Notes: generated from the letters alone by a model not told the origin. A DNA stretch of 64,000 nt from Mycolicibacterium sp. P9-64 (GCF_008329605.1 NZ_NPKO01000001.1:868001-932000), one strand, 5' to 3'; shown: positions 37,098-47,514, counted from the first letter of the stretch. Translations and numbers: made by a program.

Positions 37098-38951
37098 TTG
37101 AAGGAGATTCACGGGGTAGCGCGATCGGTGGCGGAGATTCTGAAGGGCGCCAAATACTCTATCGACTACTACCAACGCGATTACAAGTGGGAAGAGAAGC
37201 AACTTCGCGAACTGATTGACGATGTGAGTGACCAGTTCTTGGAGGCATATCAGCCGTTGCACCAGCGCGAGGCGGTGCAGTCGTACCCGTTCTATTTCCT
37301 GGGCTCGATCGTGATAAGCGAGAAAGGCGCTCAACGCTTCATCGTCGACGGACAACAACGGCTGACCACTCTGACGCTGCTGCTGACATACCTTCGAGAG
37401 CTACAAGGCGGCCACAACGAGCCGAACATCGACGAGCTGATTCTGTCGAACGCGTTCGGTAAGAAGTCGTTCAACCTCGACGTGGACGACCGCTTCGCGT
37501 GTATGACGGCGTTGTACGAGGGACAACCCTTTACGCCTTCTCCTGCGGACAGCGAGTCGGTGCGAAACCTTGTCGAACGGTACGAAGACATCGGTGAGTT
37601 GCTGCCAGACGACGTCCAGGGCGACGTGCTGCCGTACTTCATCGACTGGTTGCAGTACCGCGTCCAGATCATCCAGATCACCGCCTACAGCGACGACGAC
37701 GCCTACACCATCTTCGAGACGATGAACGACCGCGGGTTGCAACTGCGTCCCGTCGACATGCTCAAGGGTTACCTGCTGGCGGGCATCGACGAGGACGCCC
37801 GCCGGGTACCAGGAGACCTGTGGCGCAGGCGAGTTCAGGATCTCGCTGCGCTGGGCAAGGAACTCGACGCCGACTTCTTCAAGGCGTGGCTGCGTAGTCA
37901 GTACGCTGAGACCATTCGCGAACGGCGCAAGGGCGCAGTCGGATTGGACTACGACAAGATCGGCACGGAGTTCCACCGATGGCTACGGAGCAATGCCGCA
38001 CGTGTCGGCCTGGAGAAGTCCGACGACTTCTCGAAGCTCATCCGTGAGGACTTCGAGTTCTACAGCCGGCACTTCATGGCCATCATGGCGGCCACCAAGG
38101 CGTCCGCTTTGGTGCAAGGCCTGGAGCGTGTCAGGTACAACGCCGATAACCAGTTCACCCTGCAGGTTCCGATGTTGCTGGCACCGTTGGTCGTTGGGGA
38201 GGACGACGCCTCGGCGGTGCGCAAGATCGACCTGGTCGCGAACTATGTCGACATCCTGCTGACCTGGCGTATCTGGAACAATCGCGCCGTCGACGCCTCC
38301 ACGTTGCAGTATCGAATGTTTCTGGTAACGAGGGCGATTCGCGGGCAAGATGCTCCCGCTGTCGGGCAGATCCTCTACGACCAACTGATGCAGGAGGCTG
38401 AACGCATCGGCAGCACGGACAGGCTCAGGCTGCATCAGCGGAACCGTCGCCATCTGCACCGATTGCTTGCTCGCATCACCGACTACGTCGAAGTCGGATC
38501 GGGCGGCCACTCGACGTATCTTCAGATGACCAGCGGGTTGCCGGTGAAGTACGAAGTCGAACACATCTGGGCGAACCACCCCCGTCGCCACTCCGACGAG
38601 TTCGAGAGTGCCGCCGACTTCGCGGACCATCGCAATCTCATCGGTGATCTTCTGCTGTTGCCGAAGAAGTTCAACGCCAGCTACGGCGACATGACGTACG
38701 AGAAGAAGCTGAAGCATTACAACGCCCAGAACCTGCTGGCGCGGTCACTCAACGCCGACTGCTACAAGAACAATCCAGGCTTCCGGCAATTCCTCGATCG
38801 CACCGGGTTGCCGTTCACATCCTACGAGGACTTCACCGCTCAGGCCGTGCTGGACCGGGGCGCGCTCTTCGAAGAAGTCGCGCAACAGATCTGGAATCCA
38901 GAAGCCCTGTTGATCGAGCACCACGCGACCAGTGCTCACCCGACGCCATGA
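37098..38951 (+). CDS. DUF262/DUF1524 (GmrSD-like) protein
   Basis: 617 aa from a TTG with GGGGGAGG five nt upstream. The N-terminal DUF262 (ParB/GmrS-like NTPase) has YQRDYKWEEKQLREL and IVDGQQRLTTL (DGQQR 84-88). The C-terminal DUF1524 HNH-like nuclease region has YEVEHIWANHP (His489), HRNLIGDLLLLPKKFN and SYGDMTYEKK, the layout of GmrSD type IV restriction enzymes and of SspE/BrxU. Such proteins cut modified or improperly modified DNA. Placement within the operon 47 nt after drmMI suggests it works with, or was recruited by, that methylase. Confidence 0.85.
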   Translation: MKEIHGVARSVAEILKGAKYSIDYYQRDYKWEEKQLRELIDDVSDQFLEAYQPLHQREAVQSYPFYFLGSIVISEKGAQRFIVDGQQRLTTLTLLLTYLRELQGGHNEPNIDELILSNAFGKKSFNLDVDDRFACMTALYEGQPFTPSPADSESVRNLVERYEDIGELLPDDVQGDVLPYFIDWLQYRVQIIQITAYSDDDAYTIFETMNDRGLQLRPVDMLKGYLLAGIDEDARRVPGDLWRRRVQDLAALGKELDADFFKAWLRSQYAETIRERRKGAVGLDYDKIGTEFHRWLRSNAARVGLEKSDDFSKLIREDFEFYSRHFMAIMAATKASALVQGLERVRYNADNQFTLQVPMLLAPLVVGEDDASAVRKIDLVANYVDILLTWRIWNNRAVDASTLQYRMFLVTRAIRGQDAPAVGQILYDQLMQEAERIGSTDRLRLHQRNRRHLHRLLARITDYVEVGSGGHSTYLQMTSGLPVKYEVEHIWANHPRRHSDEFESAADFADHRNLIGDLLLLPKKFNASYGDMTYEKKLKHYNAQNLLARSLNADCYKNNPGFRQFLDRTGLPFTSYEDFTAQAVLDRGALFEEVAQQIWNPEALLIEHHATSAHPTP

Positions 38952-38964
38952 TGAGGAACCTCTG

Positions 38965-41900
38965 ATGGGCGCTCTGCTTCCTACCCTCCAGGCCACACAC
39001 CTGCGGGAAGGCCTCACCGACTATCTCGCAACGACCTTCGCGCTGACCGACCCGGATGCGCAGGCGGTCCTCACCGACTTCATCGGCGACCCCGACAACG
39101 GGATGTTCAAGGGGCCATACGTGCGGCTGCGGTTGCCGTTTGCCCCTGCAGGTAATGGGTGGCGGGACGACCTGGATTGGTGGCCCGAAGAATTCATCCC
39201 GTACGGGCACCAGGCGCGGGCGTTCGAGCGACTCTCGACCCGTGACCAATACCGGCCCCAACCCACGTTGGTCACCACCGGTACGGGGTCGGGCAAGACC
39301 GAGGCATTTCTATACCCGATACTCGATCACGTCTTGCGGGCCAAGAAGTCCGGTGTGGCTGGGATGAAGGCTTTGATCCTCTACCCCATGAATGCGCTCG
39401 CGAACGACCAAGCGGAGCGTCTCGCCAAGCTGATCTCCGGCGATCCCGCGCTGTCCGCGGTCAGCGCCGGCCTCTACACCGGTGAGCAGGGTGGCGGCGG
39501 GCGCACCCAGGTCTCGGTCGACGGGCTGGTCTCCGACCGCACCCTCATGCACGACTCGCCGCCCGACATCCTGCTCACCAACTACAAGATGCTCGACCAC
39601 ATGCTGCTGCACCCCGGCCGCGCCGACATGTGGCGGCTGTCCGCCGAATCGCTGCAATACCTGGTGCTCGACGAATTCCACACCTACGACGGCGCGCAGG
39701 GCACCGACGTCGCGATGTTGCTTCGTCGGCTCGGTCTCACACTCAAGGCCCATTGGACAGCCGAGTCGCGGGTCACCGACGACGATCGCACGCGCCCGCT
39801 CGGCAAGGTAACGCCGGTCGCCACATCGGCGACCCTGGGCTCGCGCGCAGCCCCGACTGCCATGCTCGACTTCGCCCACACCGTGTTCGGGGAGCCGTTC
39901 GGCGCCGATGCGGTGATCGAGGAGACCCGGCTCACCCCGGACGAATGGCGCAAGGCTCGGCAGGGCACCCGCGACTCCGCGTGGAAGCCAATCGAACCCG
40001 CGCTGCCCGACGCATTGGACCGGATCACGACTCTCGACCGGTCAGACGGCGACAACCACGCTGTCGCGGCTGCGGTGTACGCCGAGCTCTTCGAGAACGC
40101 CGATCCCCCAGGCGGTTCCACGCAGCCGCCGGACGCCGAGGAGATGCTCGACCAACTCAAGCGACACCGGTTCATCCAGGCCGTGCTCGAGAATGCCGTC
40201 GACGCTTTGTCATTGTCGGATCTGGTCGAGCAGGTGTTTCCTGCGGTGCCCGTCGATCGCGACGCCGCCCGCACCCGCGGCACCCGGATCCGCTTTCTGG
40301 AGTTCGTCATCGCGATGCTCTCGCACGTTCGGGCGGAGACCGGCCGGGCGGCGCTCGGGGTCGACGTCCATCTGTGGATCCGCGAACTCAGCCGAGTCGA
40401 CCGCGCCGTGCGAGCGTCCACCGACTACCGCTGGGCCGACGACGGCACGTCCGTCGACGACGAGCTGTATCTGCCCGCCGTGTTCTGTAGGCACTGCGGA
40501 CGCTCGGGTTGGGGTGCGCGGCTCGCGCCGACGGGAAGCACGCTCGACGTCACCGACGAGGCGATACGCGCCGACCATGCCGCAGGCGCTTCGCGTTTCC
40601 GCGCCTTGATTTCGGCTCCTGCCGAAGCACAGGTCGCCGGCGGGGTCCTCGGATTGCGGTGGTTCCACCTGGATCACCGTGAGATCCTCGACTCGACGCC
40701 GGACCCGCAGAGTCCCGATATCGTCGACGGTCGGGTGCTGCCGGTGCTCACCCTGGTCGGACCGGATGCCGACGAGCAATCCAAGAACGACACGTGTCCG
40801 GCCTGTGGAACCGCCGACGGGATCCGATTCCTCGGAAGCGCGGTGGCCACCCAGCTCTCGGTGACCTTGTCAAACCTGTTCGGCGACAAGCATCTCGACG
40901 CTGCCGAAAAGAAGGCGTTGATGTTCACCGACAGTGTGCAGGATGCCGCGCATCGCGCCGGGTTCGTACAGGCCCGCTCCCACAGCCTCAGCCTCCGCAC
41001 CGCGCTGCGCGGGGCGCTCGGTGAAGCGATACTCGACCTCGACGGGCTCGCCCGAGCAGTCATCGACCGCGCAGGCGACGATCCCATGCTGCGCTACCAA
41101 CTCCTGCCCCCCGACATCGTCGACCGTGACGAGTTCATTGCATTCTGGAAGCCCGACGTGCACCCGTTCTCACGGCGGGCCGCCGAGAACAAAGCCAAGC
41201 AACGGCTGCGGTTCGACGTCGATCTGGAGTTCGGTCTGCAGTCCCGCACAGGTCGCACTCTCGAACTCACCGGCAGCGTCGTCGCCGAGGTCTATCTCGG
41301 GGCAGCGCACAGGGCGCCGATTGTCGGACGGCGAGCCCTGGACAAGGCCGATCCCGCCCAGTTCCCCCTGACCGGGGTATCCGCCGCGGCGCTCGCCCAC
41401 TGGGTACGCGGCACGGCCGAACGGATCCGCACCCGCGGCGGCATCCATCACGACTGGCTACGGCCCTATCTGGAAAAGAACGCCAACCGCTACCACGTCT
41501 GGGGCGGGCGACCGCGAGGTCTGGGCATGCCCGCGTTCCCGAAAGGCCGTCCTGCCCCGGCCTTTCCGGCCCTGAAGTCCGGCACCGGCGCATTGCCAGA
41601 GGGGTTCGACCCCATCACTGCGCCGTCCTCATGGTACGCGCAATGGACGTCGCGATGCCTGGACGTGAGCCCTCACGACGGGACCTTTCTGGCCAAGGCG
41701 CTATTCACCGAACTCGCCGAGCAACTGCTGTTGTCCACCGTCACCACTGAGACGAACTCCACCGTCTATGGGTTGTCTCCGAGCACCGTCCAGGTCAGTG
41801 CCCCCACCCTGGACGCATTACTCGACGAGCGACACCTGCTGGTCTGTGACATCTGTCAAACGCCGATGCCCGGGAGCGTAACCACCGTCAACGAACTCGA

Positions 41901-44900
41901 CGGGGCGCCTTGTACGTTGATCCGTTGCCCAGGGCGCCTGCACCGCAGCGCGAAGGCAGACAACTTCTACCGTCGGCTCTACGACTCCTCCGAGATGAAA
42001 CGGGTTGTGGCACGCGAACATACCGGTCTGCTGCCGCCGAAGACCCGACTCGAGTACGAGACCGCCTTCAAACGCGGCGGCTCCGACCCGCAGGCACCCA
42101 ACGTCCTCGTGGCGACCCCAACCCTGGAGATGGGCATCGACATCGGCGATCTTTCCACGGTGATGCTGGGGTCGCTGCCCCGATCGGTGTCGTCATACCT
42201 GCAGCGCGTTGGGCGCGCCGGCCGGCTCACTGGAAACTCCCTGGTGCTGGCCTACGTTCGCGGCCGGGGCGAGCACCTGCCGAAACTGTTCGAACCGCTG
42301 TCGGTGATCCAGGGGGACGTGCGTCCGCCAGCGACGTTCTTGAGCGCCGAGGAGATTCTGCAACGCCAGTACGTCGCGCATATCGTCGACCGGTTCGCGC
42401 GTGACCCGCGGCTGGTGCCGCCCAAGGACGCGCGATCGGTCCTCGGCGACAACGGCGCAGACAGCTGGCTGGCCGGGCTGATGGACACCGCCGCGACTGA
42501 CGCCGATGCGTTACTTGATGGCTTCCTGGCCCAATTCGGCGACCAACTGAGCGCGGAGGCCGTCGGTGCTCTGCGCTCTTGGGCAAGCGCTCCGCCTAGT
42601 GGCGGTCCCAGCGGCCTGACCCAGCGGCTCATGGCCGCCGCCCACCAATGGCAACTCGACCTCAAGGAACTCACCGAACGCCAGTCGACCGTCGACGCCG
42701 ACCTGCCCGAGTTCGAACGCCGAGCCTCGTCGCCGGCTGCCACCGACGATGACCGTCGGGCGTTCAAGATAGCCAAGGGCTCACGCAAATTACTCGGCGC
42801 GCAAATCACGTCGCTGACCCGCGACTATTGGATCTCGGTGCTCGAACGCTACGGCGTGCTGCCCAACTACACCTTGCTCGATGACGCGGTGACACTCGAC
42901 GTCGGCGTCACCTGGATCGACCCGGACACCAACGACTACATGGGGGAGCAACTCAGCTATCAGCGTGGTTCCCGCGTGGCGCTCACCGAACTCGCGCCGG
43001 GGGCCACCTTCTACGCCCAAGGCCTCGCCGTCACCATCGATGCGGTCGACTTGGGTGCTGGGGAAGCCAACATCCACGCGTGGCAGGTCTGCCCGCAGTG
43101 TGGGTGGGTGCACTGCAGTCCGTCTACCGCGGGAACAGAGCCGGTGACCTCGTGCCCGCGCTGCCACAGCACCGGCATCGCCGATGTCAGCCAGCACCTA
43201 CCCGTTGTCGAGATGACCCGAGTGTCCGCAGAAGTGCGTCGGGACGAGGCCACCATCAACGACCTGCGCGACAACCGCCAGCAGGAGCCCTTCACCGTGG
43301 TGACCGCCGCCGACATCGATCCGACCCAGGTGGGCCGCACCTGGTTCCGTGCAAGCTCATCCTTCGGTGCGGAATACCTGCGGCGCTTAGACATTCGGTG
43401 GATAAACCTGGGCGGGCGGGCCTCCAAGGGCAAGACGCGGATCATTGCCGGGCAGGAATCCAACAGCGGCCTCTTCCGAGTGTGTGCCTCCTGCGGGCAA
43501 CTCGATCAGGACGCTGGCCGTAACAGTCGATACGAGCACCGCACCTGGTGTCGTCTGCGCGGCTCGGCCGTGGAAGACGTCCGAGACATCGCCCTCGCGC
43601 GGCGCCTGCGCACGCAGGGGGTTCTGCTGCACCTGCCGCCGCAGATGGAGTACGACAACTTCGCGCACCCCAGCTTGTCCGCCGCGATCCTGCTCGGTCT
43701 GCGTGAGGTGATCGGCGGGTCTCCCGAGCATCTCGATGTGACCACGATCAGTGACGCTCTGAGTGCACCAGACCGGCGCGCGCTGCTGATCCACGACACC
43801 GTTCCCGGGGGAACCGGCTACCTGGCCGAGTTCGCCGATCACACCAAGGTTTTCGCGGTGCTCGCGGCGGCTCGGCAGATCCTGCGTGAATGCCCATGTC
43901 GGGAAGAGGACCGGTTGGCCTGCCACCGTTGTCTGCTGCCGTTCGCCGCACCCTACGAGATGGACAAGGTGTCCCGGCTCACCGCCTTGAACTTGCTCGA
44001 CGGCATCCTCGAGGTCGGCGCCCACGGCACCCCTGACCTGGAGACGTGGACGGCCGAGGTGACGGAGGAGGCTCCACCCAGCACACCGCTCAGCGACGAG
44101 TCGTTCCTGGAGCACGACTTCTACAGCTCATTCATCGAACGGCTCAAGCTGATGGGAGCGGCCGTCGTCGAGAAACCGGGAACCTACGGTCCATCGGCGA
44201 CGATAACGCTCCCGGGTCACAAGGGACGTAAGTGGTCTCTACGACCCCAGATTTCACTCGACTTCGTGAAACCAGACTTCGTTCTGCAGACCGCCGATCC
44301 GGACATTCCACGCATCGCGGTCTTCGCCGACGGACGATCCTTCCATGCCGTTCCCGCATGTAACCGCGTGGCCGACGACGCCGACAAACGTGCCGCATTG
44401 CGAGCCGCGGGCTATATGGTGTGGTCCTTCGGTCATCATGATCTGCAGCGCTTCAAATCAAATGATTCGGTCGAGCCTGCGTGGCTCGACCAGAAGGCGA
44501 TCAGTTTCGTCACCAGTAGATTTCACGTCCAGCCCGGTTTGATCCGGCTGCAATCCAAGGACCCGGTATCCCAACTCCTCGAGTTCATGGTCAGTCCCGA
44601 CATCGAATCCTGGCGGCACTTCAGCAGGTGGATGCCGTATCTGTTCGTCCGCAGTGACAACCGGGTCAAGTCCGATTCTGGCGACGTCGCGACAGCGGCG
44701 GTGGCCATGTTGGACGAATTGACGCCGTTCGAAGCGGCTGGGGCGGACGTCTGCTGGGCATACGCCGACGGAGGCGTGGCCATCACCGCAGGCGTGCACG
44801 GGACTTCCGATACGCCCGCAGTCGTGCTGGCCGTCGATGACCGAGACGATCGACTGGAGAACCTCGGCGGCGCGGCATGGAAGGAATGGCTGCGGTTGTC

Positions 44901-45258
44901 GAACTGGCTGGGTATCAGCGACTCCAGGCGTGTGACCACCCGCACCTTGTTGGCCTCGGCCCCCGAGGTCGGTGTCGCTGACGCCGGGGACCTCCAGCTG
45001 CCTGCCGAGTGGCAGCTGCTGTTCGACGAGGCGGTGTCAGAAGGCGAACGCGAACTCATCCGGGCGCTCGCCGCTGCAGGTGCTGCGACTCCTGAGCTGG
45101 GTTACGAGACGACGGGCGGTGACGTTTTGGACATGGCATGGGCGGGCGGACGCGTAGCGGTGATGTTCGACGGAAGTGAACCACTGGACGGGTGGACCAT
45201 GTGCCCGCCAAATGTCGACGAGATTGTCGACGCATTGAAACTGAATGGGGTGGTGTAG
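38965..45258 (+). CDS. DruE-like giant DEAD/DEAH helicase with DUF1998/MZB and Vsr-like nuclease domain
   Basis: 2097 aa from ATG 38965 (GAGGAA upstream); a GTG at 38932 would overlap the preceding gene. N-terminal helicase: TTGTGSGKTEAFLYP (Walker A 105-112), LVLDEFHTYDG (DEFH 236-239), ATPTLEMGIDIGDL (motif V) and YLQRVGRAGR (motif VI). The MZB/DUF1998 part has HDTVPGGTGYLAEF (near 1608) and a CxC-x8-CxxC cluster (1643-1655). Residues about 1712-1835 look like a Vsr/DUF559 nuclease: PDFVL (Asp1771), AVFADGRSFH (Asp1789, His1794), then DKRAALRAAGYMVWSFGHHD. Size and architecture resemble DruE of Druantia. About 260 further residues are unassigned. Confidence 0.8.
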   Translation: MGALLPTLQATHLREGLTDYLATTFALTDPDAQAVLTDFIGDPDNGMFKGPYVRLRLPFAPAGNGWRDDLDWWPEEFIPYGHQARAFERLSTRDQYRPQPTLVTTGTGSGKTEAFLYPILDHVLRAKKSGVAGMKALILYPMNALANDQAERLAKLISGDPALSAVSAGLYTGEQGGGGRTQVSVDGLVSDRTLMHDSPPDILLTNYKMLDHMLLHPGRADMWRLSAESLQYLVLDEFHTYDGAQGTDVAMLLRRLGLTLKAHWTAESRVTDDDRTRPLGKVTPVATSATLGSRAAPTAMLDFAHTVFGEPFGADAVIEETRLTPDEWRKARQGTRDSAWKPIEPALPDALDRITTLDRSDGDNHAVAAAVYAELFENADPPGGSTQPPDAEEMLDQLKRHRFIQAVLENAVDALSLSDLVEQVFPAVPVDRDAARTRGTRIRFLEFVIAMLSHVRAETGRAALGVDVHLWIRELSRVDRAVRASTDYRWADDGTSVDDELYLPAVFCRHCGRSGWGARLAPTGSTLDVTDEAIRADHAAGASRFRALISAPAEAQVAGGVLGLRWFHLDHREILDSTPDPQSPDIVDGRVLPVLTLVGPDADEQSKNDTCPACGTADGIRFLGSAVATQLSVTLSNLFGDKHLDAAEKKALMFTDSVQDAAHRAGFVQARSHSLSLRTALRGALGEAILDLDGLARAVIDRAGDDPMLRYQLLPPDIVDRDEFIAFWKPDVHPFSRRAAENKAKQRLRFDVDLEFGLQSRTGRTLELTGSVVAEVYLGAAHRAPIVGRRALDKADPAQFPLTGVSAAALAHWVRGTAERIRTRGGIHHDWLRPYLEKNANRYHVWGGRPRGLGMPAFPKGRPAPAFPALKSGTGALPEGFDPITAPSSWYAQWTSRCLDVSPHDGTFLAKALFTELAEQLLLSTVTTETNSTVYGLSPSTVQVSAPTLDALLDERHLLVCDICQTPMPGSVTTVNELDGAPCTLIRCPGRLHRSAKADNFYRRLYDSSEMKRVVAREHTGLLPPKTRLEYETAFKRGGSDPQAPNVLVATPTLEMGIDIGDLSTVMLGSLPRSVSSYLQRVGRAGRLTGNSLVLAYVRGRGEHLPKLFEPLSVIQGDVRPPATFLSAEEILQRQYVAHIVDRFARDPRLVPPKDARSVLGDNGADSWLAGLMDTAATDADALLDGFLAQFGDQLSAEAVGALRSWASAPPSGGPSGLTQRLMAAAHQWQLDLKELTERQSTVDADLPEFERRASSPAATDDDRRAFKIAKGSRKLLGAQITSLTRDYWISVLERYGVLPNYTLLDDAVTLDVGVTWIDPDTNDYMGEQLSYQRGSRVALTELAPGATFYAQGLAVTIDAVDLGAGEANIHAWQVCPQCGWVHCSPSTAGTEPVTSCPRCHSTGIADVSQHLPVVEMTRVSAEVRRDEATINDLRDNRQQEPFTVVTAADIDPTQVGRTWFRASSSFGAEYLRRLDIRWINLGGRASKGKTRIIAGQESNSGLFRVCASCGQLDQDAGRNSRYEHRTWCRLRGSAVEDVRDIALARRLRTQGVLLHLPPQMEYDNFAHPSLSAAILLGLREVIGGSPEHLDVTTISDALSAPDRRALLIHDTVPGGTGYLAEFADHTKVFAVLAAARQILRECPCREEDRLACHRCLLPFAAPYEMDKVSRLTALNLLDGILEVGAHGTPDLETWTAEVTEEAPPSTPLSDESFLEHDFYSSFIERLKLMGAAVVEKPGTYGPSATITLPGHKGRKWSLRPQISLDFVKPDFVLQTADPDIPRIAVFADGRSFHAVPACNRVADDADKRAALRAAGYMVWSFGHHDLQRFKSNDSVEPAWLDQKAISFVTSRFHVQPGLIRLQSKDPVSQLLEFMVSPDIESWRHFSRWMPYLFVRSDNRVKSDSGDVATAAVAMLDELTPFEAAGADVCWAYADGGVAITAGVHGTSDTPAVVLAVDDRDDRLENLGGAAWKEWLRLSNWLGISDSRRVTTRTLLASAPEVGVADAGDLQLPAEWQLLFDEAVSEGERELIRALAAAGAATPELGYETTGGDVLDMAWAGGRVAVMFDGSEPLDGWTMCPPNVDEIVDALKLNGVV

Positions 45259-47475
45259 GTGGCGAATCTGGTAATCGCATCGAACAGCAAGGGCATGTCC
45301 AAGCTGGACGGTTCGGTGAAGAACAAGGTGTACGACTTCTTCGAGAAACTCGCCACCGACGACACCTCACCCAAGCTGCACATCGAGCCCATGAAGGGAG
45401 CCACCGACTCCCGTGTTCGGACGGGTCGAGTCGATTTGTATTGGCGGGCAGTCCTGTTCCGCGTCGACGATAAGGACAGCGAACCCACGTACATCTACAT
45501 GGGCACATGGCCCCACGATGACGCCATCAAGCTCGCCGAGCGGGCCACCCTGCGGGTCAATCCCATCAACGGCACCCTGGAGGCGCTGATCGGGGAGTCG
45601 GCTCCGGCGGATTCCGCACCGCCTCCGCCGGTCGTGCAACCGCCTTCGAAGTCCGAACTGTCGTATCTCGCGAGCGTCGGTTACACCCTCACCGATCTCA
45701 CCGACGGCTTGGGCATCAACCCGGTGCTGGCGGCGAAGGCGATGGAGGCACCCGACGAGTCGGCTCTCTTGGAAGCGGCTGCGGAGGGGCTCGAATGGGA
45801 GGGCAGCGCTCTGCTCGAATTGGCCACGGGCATCGCGATCGAGACGATCCGCGAGAACCACGGGTTCGTCAAGGAGCCGGTGAACAAGGCTCTTGATGAA
45901 GATCAGCAGATCATCGCGGCGCTGGAACGTCCGGCCTCGAAGATGCAGTTTGCGTTCATCGAGGACAACGAAGAACTGCGCCGAGTCATCGAAGGCGGCG
46001 ACTTCGCCGCGTGGCGCACGTTCCTGCATCCAGAACAACGCAAGTACGTCGACGCCGACTTCTCCGGTGCGTTCCGACTTTCGGGTGGGGCGGGTACGGG
46101 TAAGACCGTTGTGGCGATCCACCGGGCTCGTCGCCTCGCCCGCGACAACCCGGACGCCCGGATCGTGCTGACCACTTTCAACGCCACTCTCGCACAGGGG
46201 CTCAAGGCCGACCTCATCGCGCTGGATCCTGGCTTGCAAATCGCTGACAAGCCGGGCGATCCCGGCGTCTATGTCGGTGGAATTGATGCGCTCGGTAGCG
46301 GCGTTTTACGCCGATCCGGAGATGCGGAAGCGGAGGCCTGCCAACGATTGTTCGGACACGGTGTCGAGTTCGGCACAAAGCGAACGGCTTCCGACGCTAT
46401 ATGGCGCGAAGTTGCGCAGTTGATCGACTCCGGTCTCGATGCCAAGCTCGCAACCCCCGCATTCCTCGAGACCGAGTACGTCGCAGTCGTGCTGGCGAAT
46501 CGCATTGCCACGCTGGAGCAGTATGCGAAGGTTGCGCGACCCGGCCGGGGAGTGCGACTAAGCCGCCCACAGCGTATTGCCGTTTGGAAGCTGGTCGAGG
46601 CGTTCCGTCGACAAAGCCAGATGGACGGAACCATCAGTTTCCCGGAAGTCCTCGCCCTCGCCGCGGAAGCGCTTTGCGTTCGCACAGAGCGCGACGACGC
46701 CTACCTCGTCGACCATGTGATCATCGACGAGGCGCAAGACTTACATGCCACGCATTGGGCACTGCTGCGAGCGTTAGTGGCTGACGGGCCAAACGATCTC
46801 TTCATCGCTGAGGATTCGCACCAGCGAATCTACGGAAGCCCGGTTGTGTTGAGCCGCTTCGGAATCAAGATTGTCGGCCGGTCCCGTCGCCTCACATTGA
46901 ACTACCGGACGACTGCGCAGAACCTTCACTTCGCGGTGAGCGTGCTGTCCGGCGCGGCGTACCGCGATCTCGAACAAGGGGAGGAGTCGACCAGCGACTA
47001 CCGTTCCGCACGCAACGGTCCTGCACCGGAGTTGATCTCGTGTGCTGACTTGGCAGCTGAGTTGGAGACAGTGGCGGCGAAGGTTAAGGGCTGGTTGGCG
47101 GAAGAGGCGGTAGAGCCCGAGAGCATCGCCATACTGACCCGCAGCCAGGACGAGCGCGATCGCTTCGTCCGTGGACTCGGCGAGCGCGGTGTTACGGCGC
47201 GGGCGGTCGACAAGAACGCTGCGACTCCGGGCCAACCACTTGTGATGACGATGCACCGGGCAAAGGGAATGGAATTCTCCAGGGTCATCCTCTCGGGGGC
47301 TGACGAGAAGCACGTGCCGTCGCCGGCGACGTTACGCAACGTGCCCGAAGAGGAACGGGCAGAGGCACTGTTGCGGGAACGGTCCCTTCTCTACGTCGCG
47401 AGTAGCCGCGCGCGAGATGCGTTGGTGGTGACGTGGAGTGGGAAACGGAGTGAGTTGTTGGGCAGTGCGGTTTGA
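45259..47475 (+). CDS. RelE-like domain fused to UvrD-like helicase
   Basis: 738 aa; the GTG start directly abuts the previous stop. Residues about 1-100 resemble a RelE/ParE-toxin fold (VKNKVYDFFEKL, then TGRVDLYWRAVLFRVDD and TYIYMGTWPHDDAIKLAE). The rest is an SF1 helicase: RLSGGAGTGKTVVA (Walker A 276-283), VIIDEAQDL (Asp490), AEDSHQRIYG, LNYRTT, TMHRAKGMEFSRVIL and LLYVASSRARD. This combination is seen in defence-island helicases; whether the RelE-like part cleaves RNA or only binds is unknown. It is tightly coupled to the giant helicase. Confidence 0.78.
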   Translation: MANLVIASNSKGMSKLDGSVKNKVYDFFEKLATDDTSPKLHIEPMKGATDSRVRTGRVDLYWRAVLFRVDDKDSEPTYIYMGTWPHDDAIKLAERATLRVNPINGTLEALIGESAPADSAPPPPVVQPPSKSELSYLASVGYTLTDLTDGLGINPVLAAKAMEAPDESALLEAAAEGLEWEGSALLELATGIAIETIRENHGFVKEPVNKALDEDQQIIAALERPASKMQFAFIEDNEELRRVIEGGDFAAWRTFLHPEQRKYVDADFSGAFRLSGGAGTGKTVVAIHRARRLARDNPDARIVLTTFNATLAQGLKADLIALDPGLQIADKPGDPGVYVGGIDALGSGVLRRSGDAEAEACQRLFGHGVEFGTKRTASDAIWREVAQLIDSGLDAKLATPAFLETEYVAVVLANRIATLEQYAKVARPGRGVRLSRPQRIAVWKLVEAFRRQSQMDGTISFPEVLALAAEALCVRTERDDAYLVDHVIIDEAQDLHATHWALLRALVADGPNDLFIAEDSHQRIYGSPVVLSRFGIKIVGRSRRLTLNYRTTAQNLHFAVSVLSGAAYRDLEQGEESTSDYRSARNGPAPELISCADLAAELETVAAKVKGWLAEEAVEPESIAILTRSQDERDRFVRGLGERGVTARAVDKNAATPGQPLVMTMHRAKGMEFSRVILSGADEKHVPSPATLRNVPEEERAEALLRERSLLYVASSRARDALVVTWSGKRSELLGSAV

Positions 47476-47514
47476 GAACTGGAACAGAGCCTACGGAGTG
47501 ACGGGAGTAAGCGA

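Noticed and set aside
38965-45258. Complete Druantia system
   Set aside because: Only the DruE-like helicase is recognisable; no DruA-D, DruF/G or DruH partner is identified next to it.
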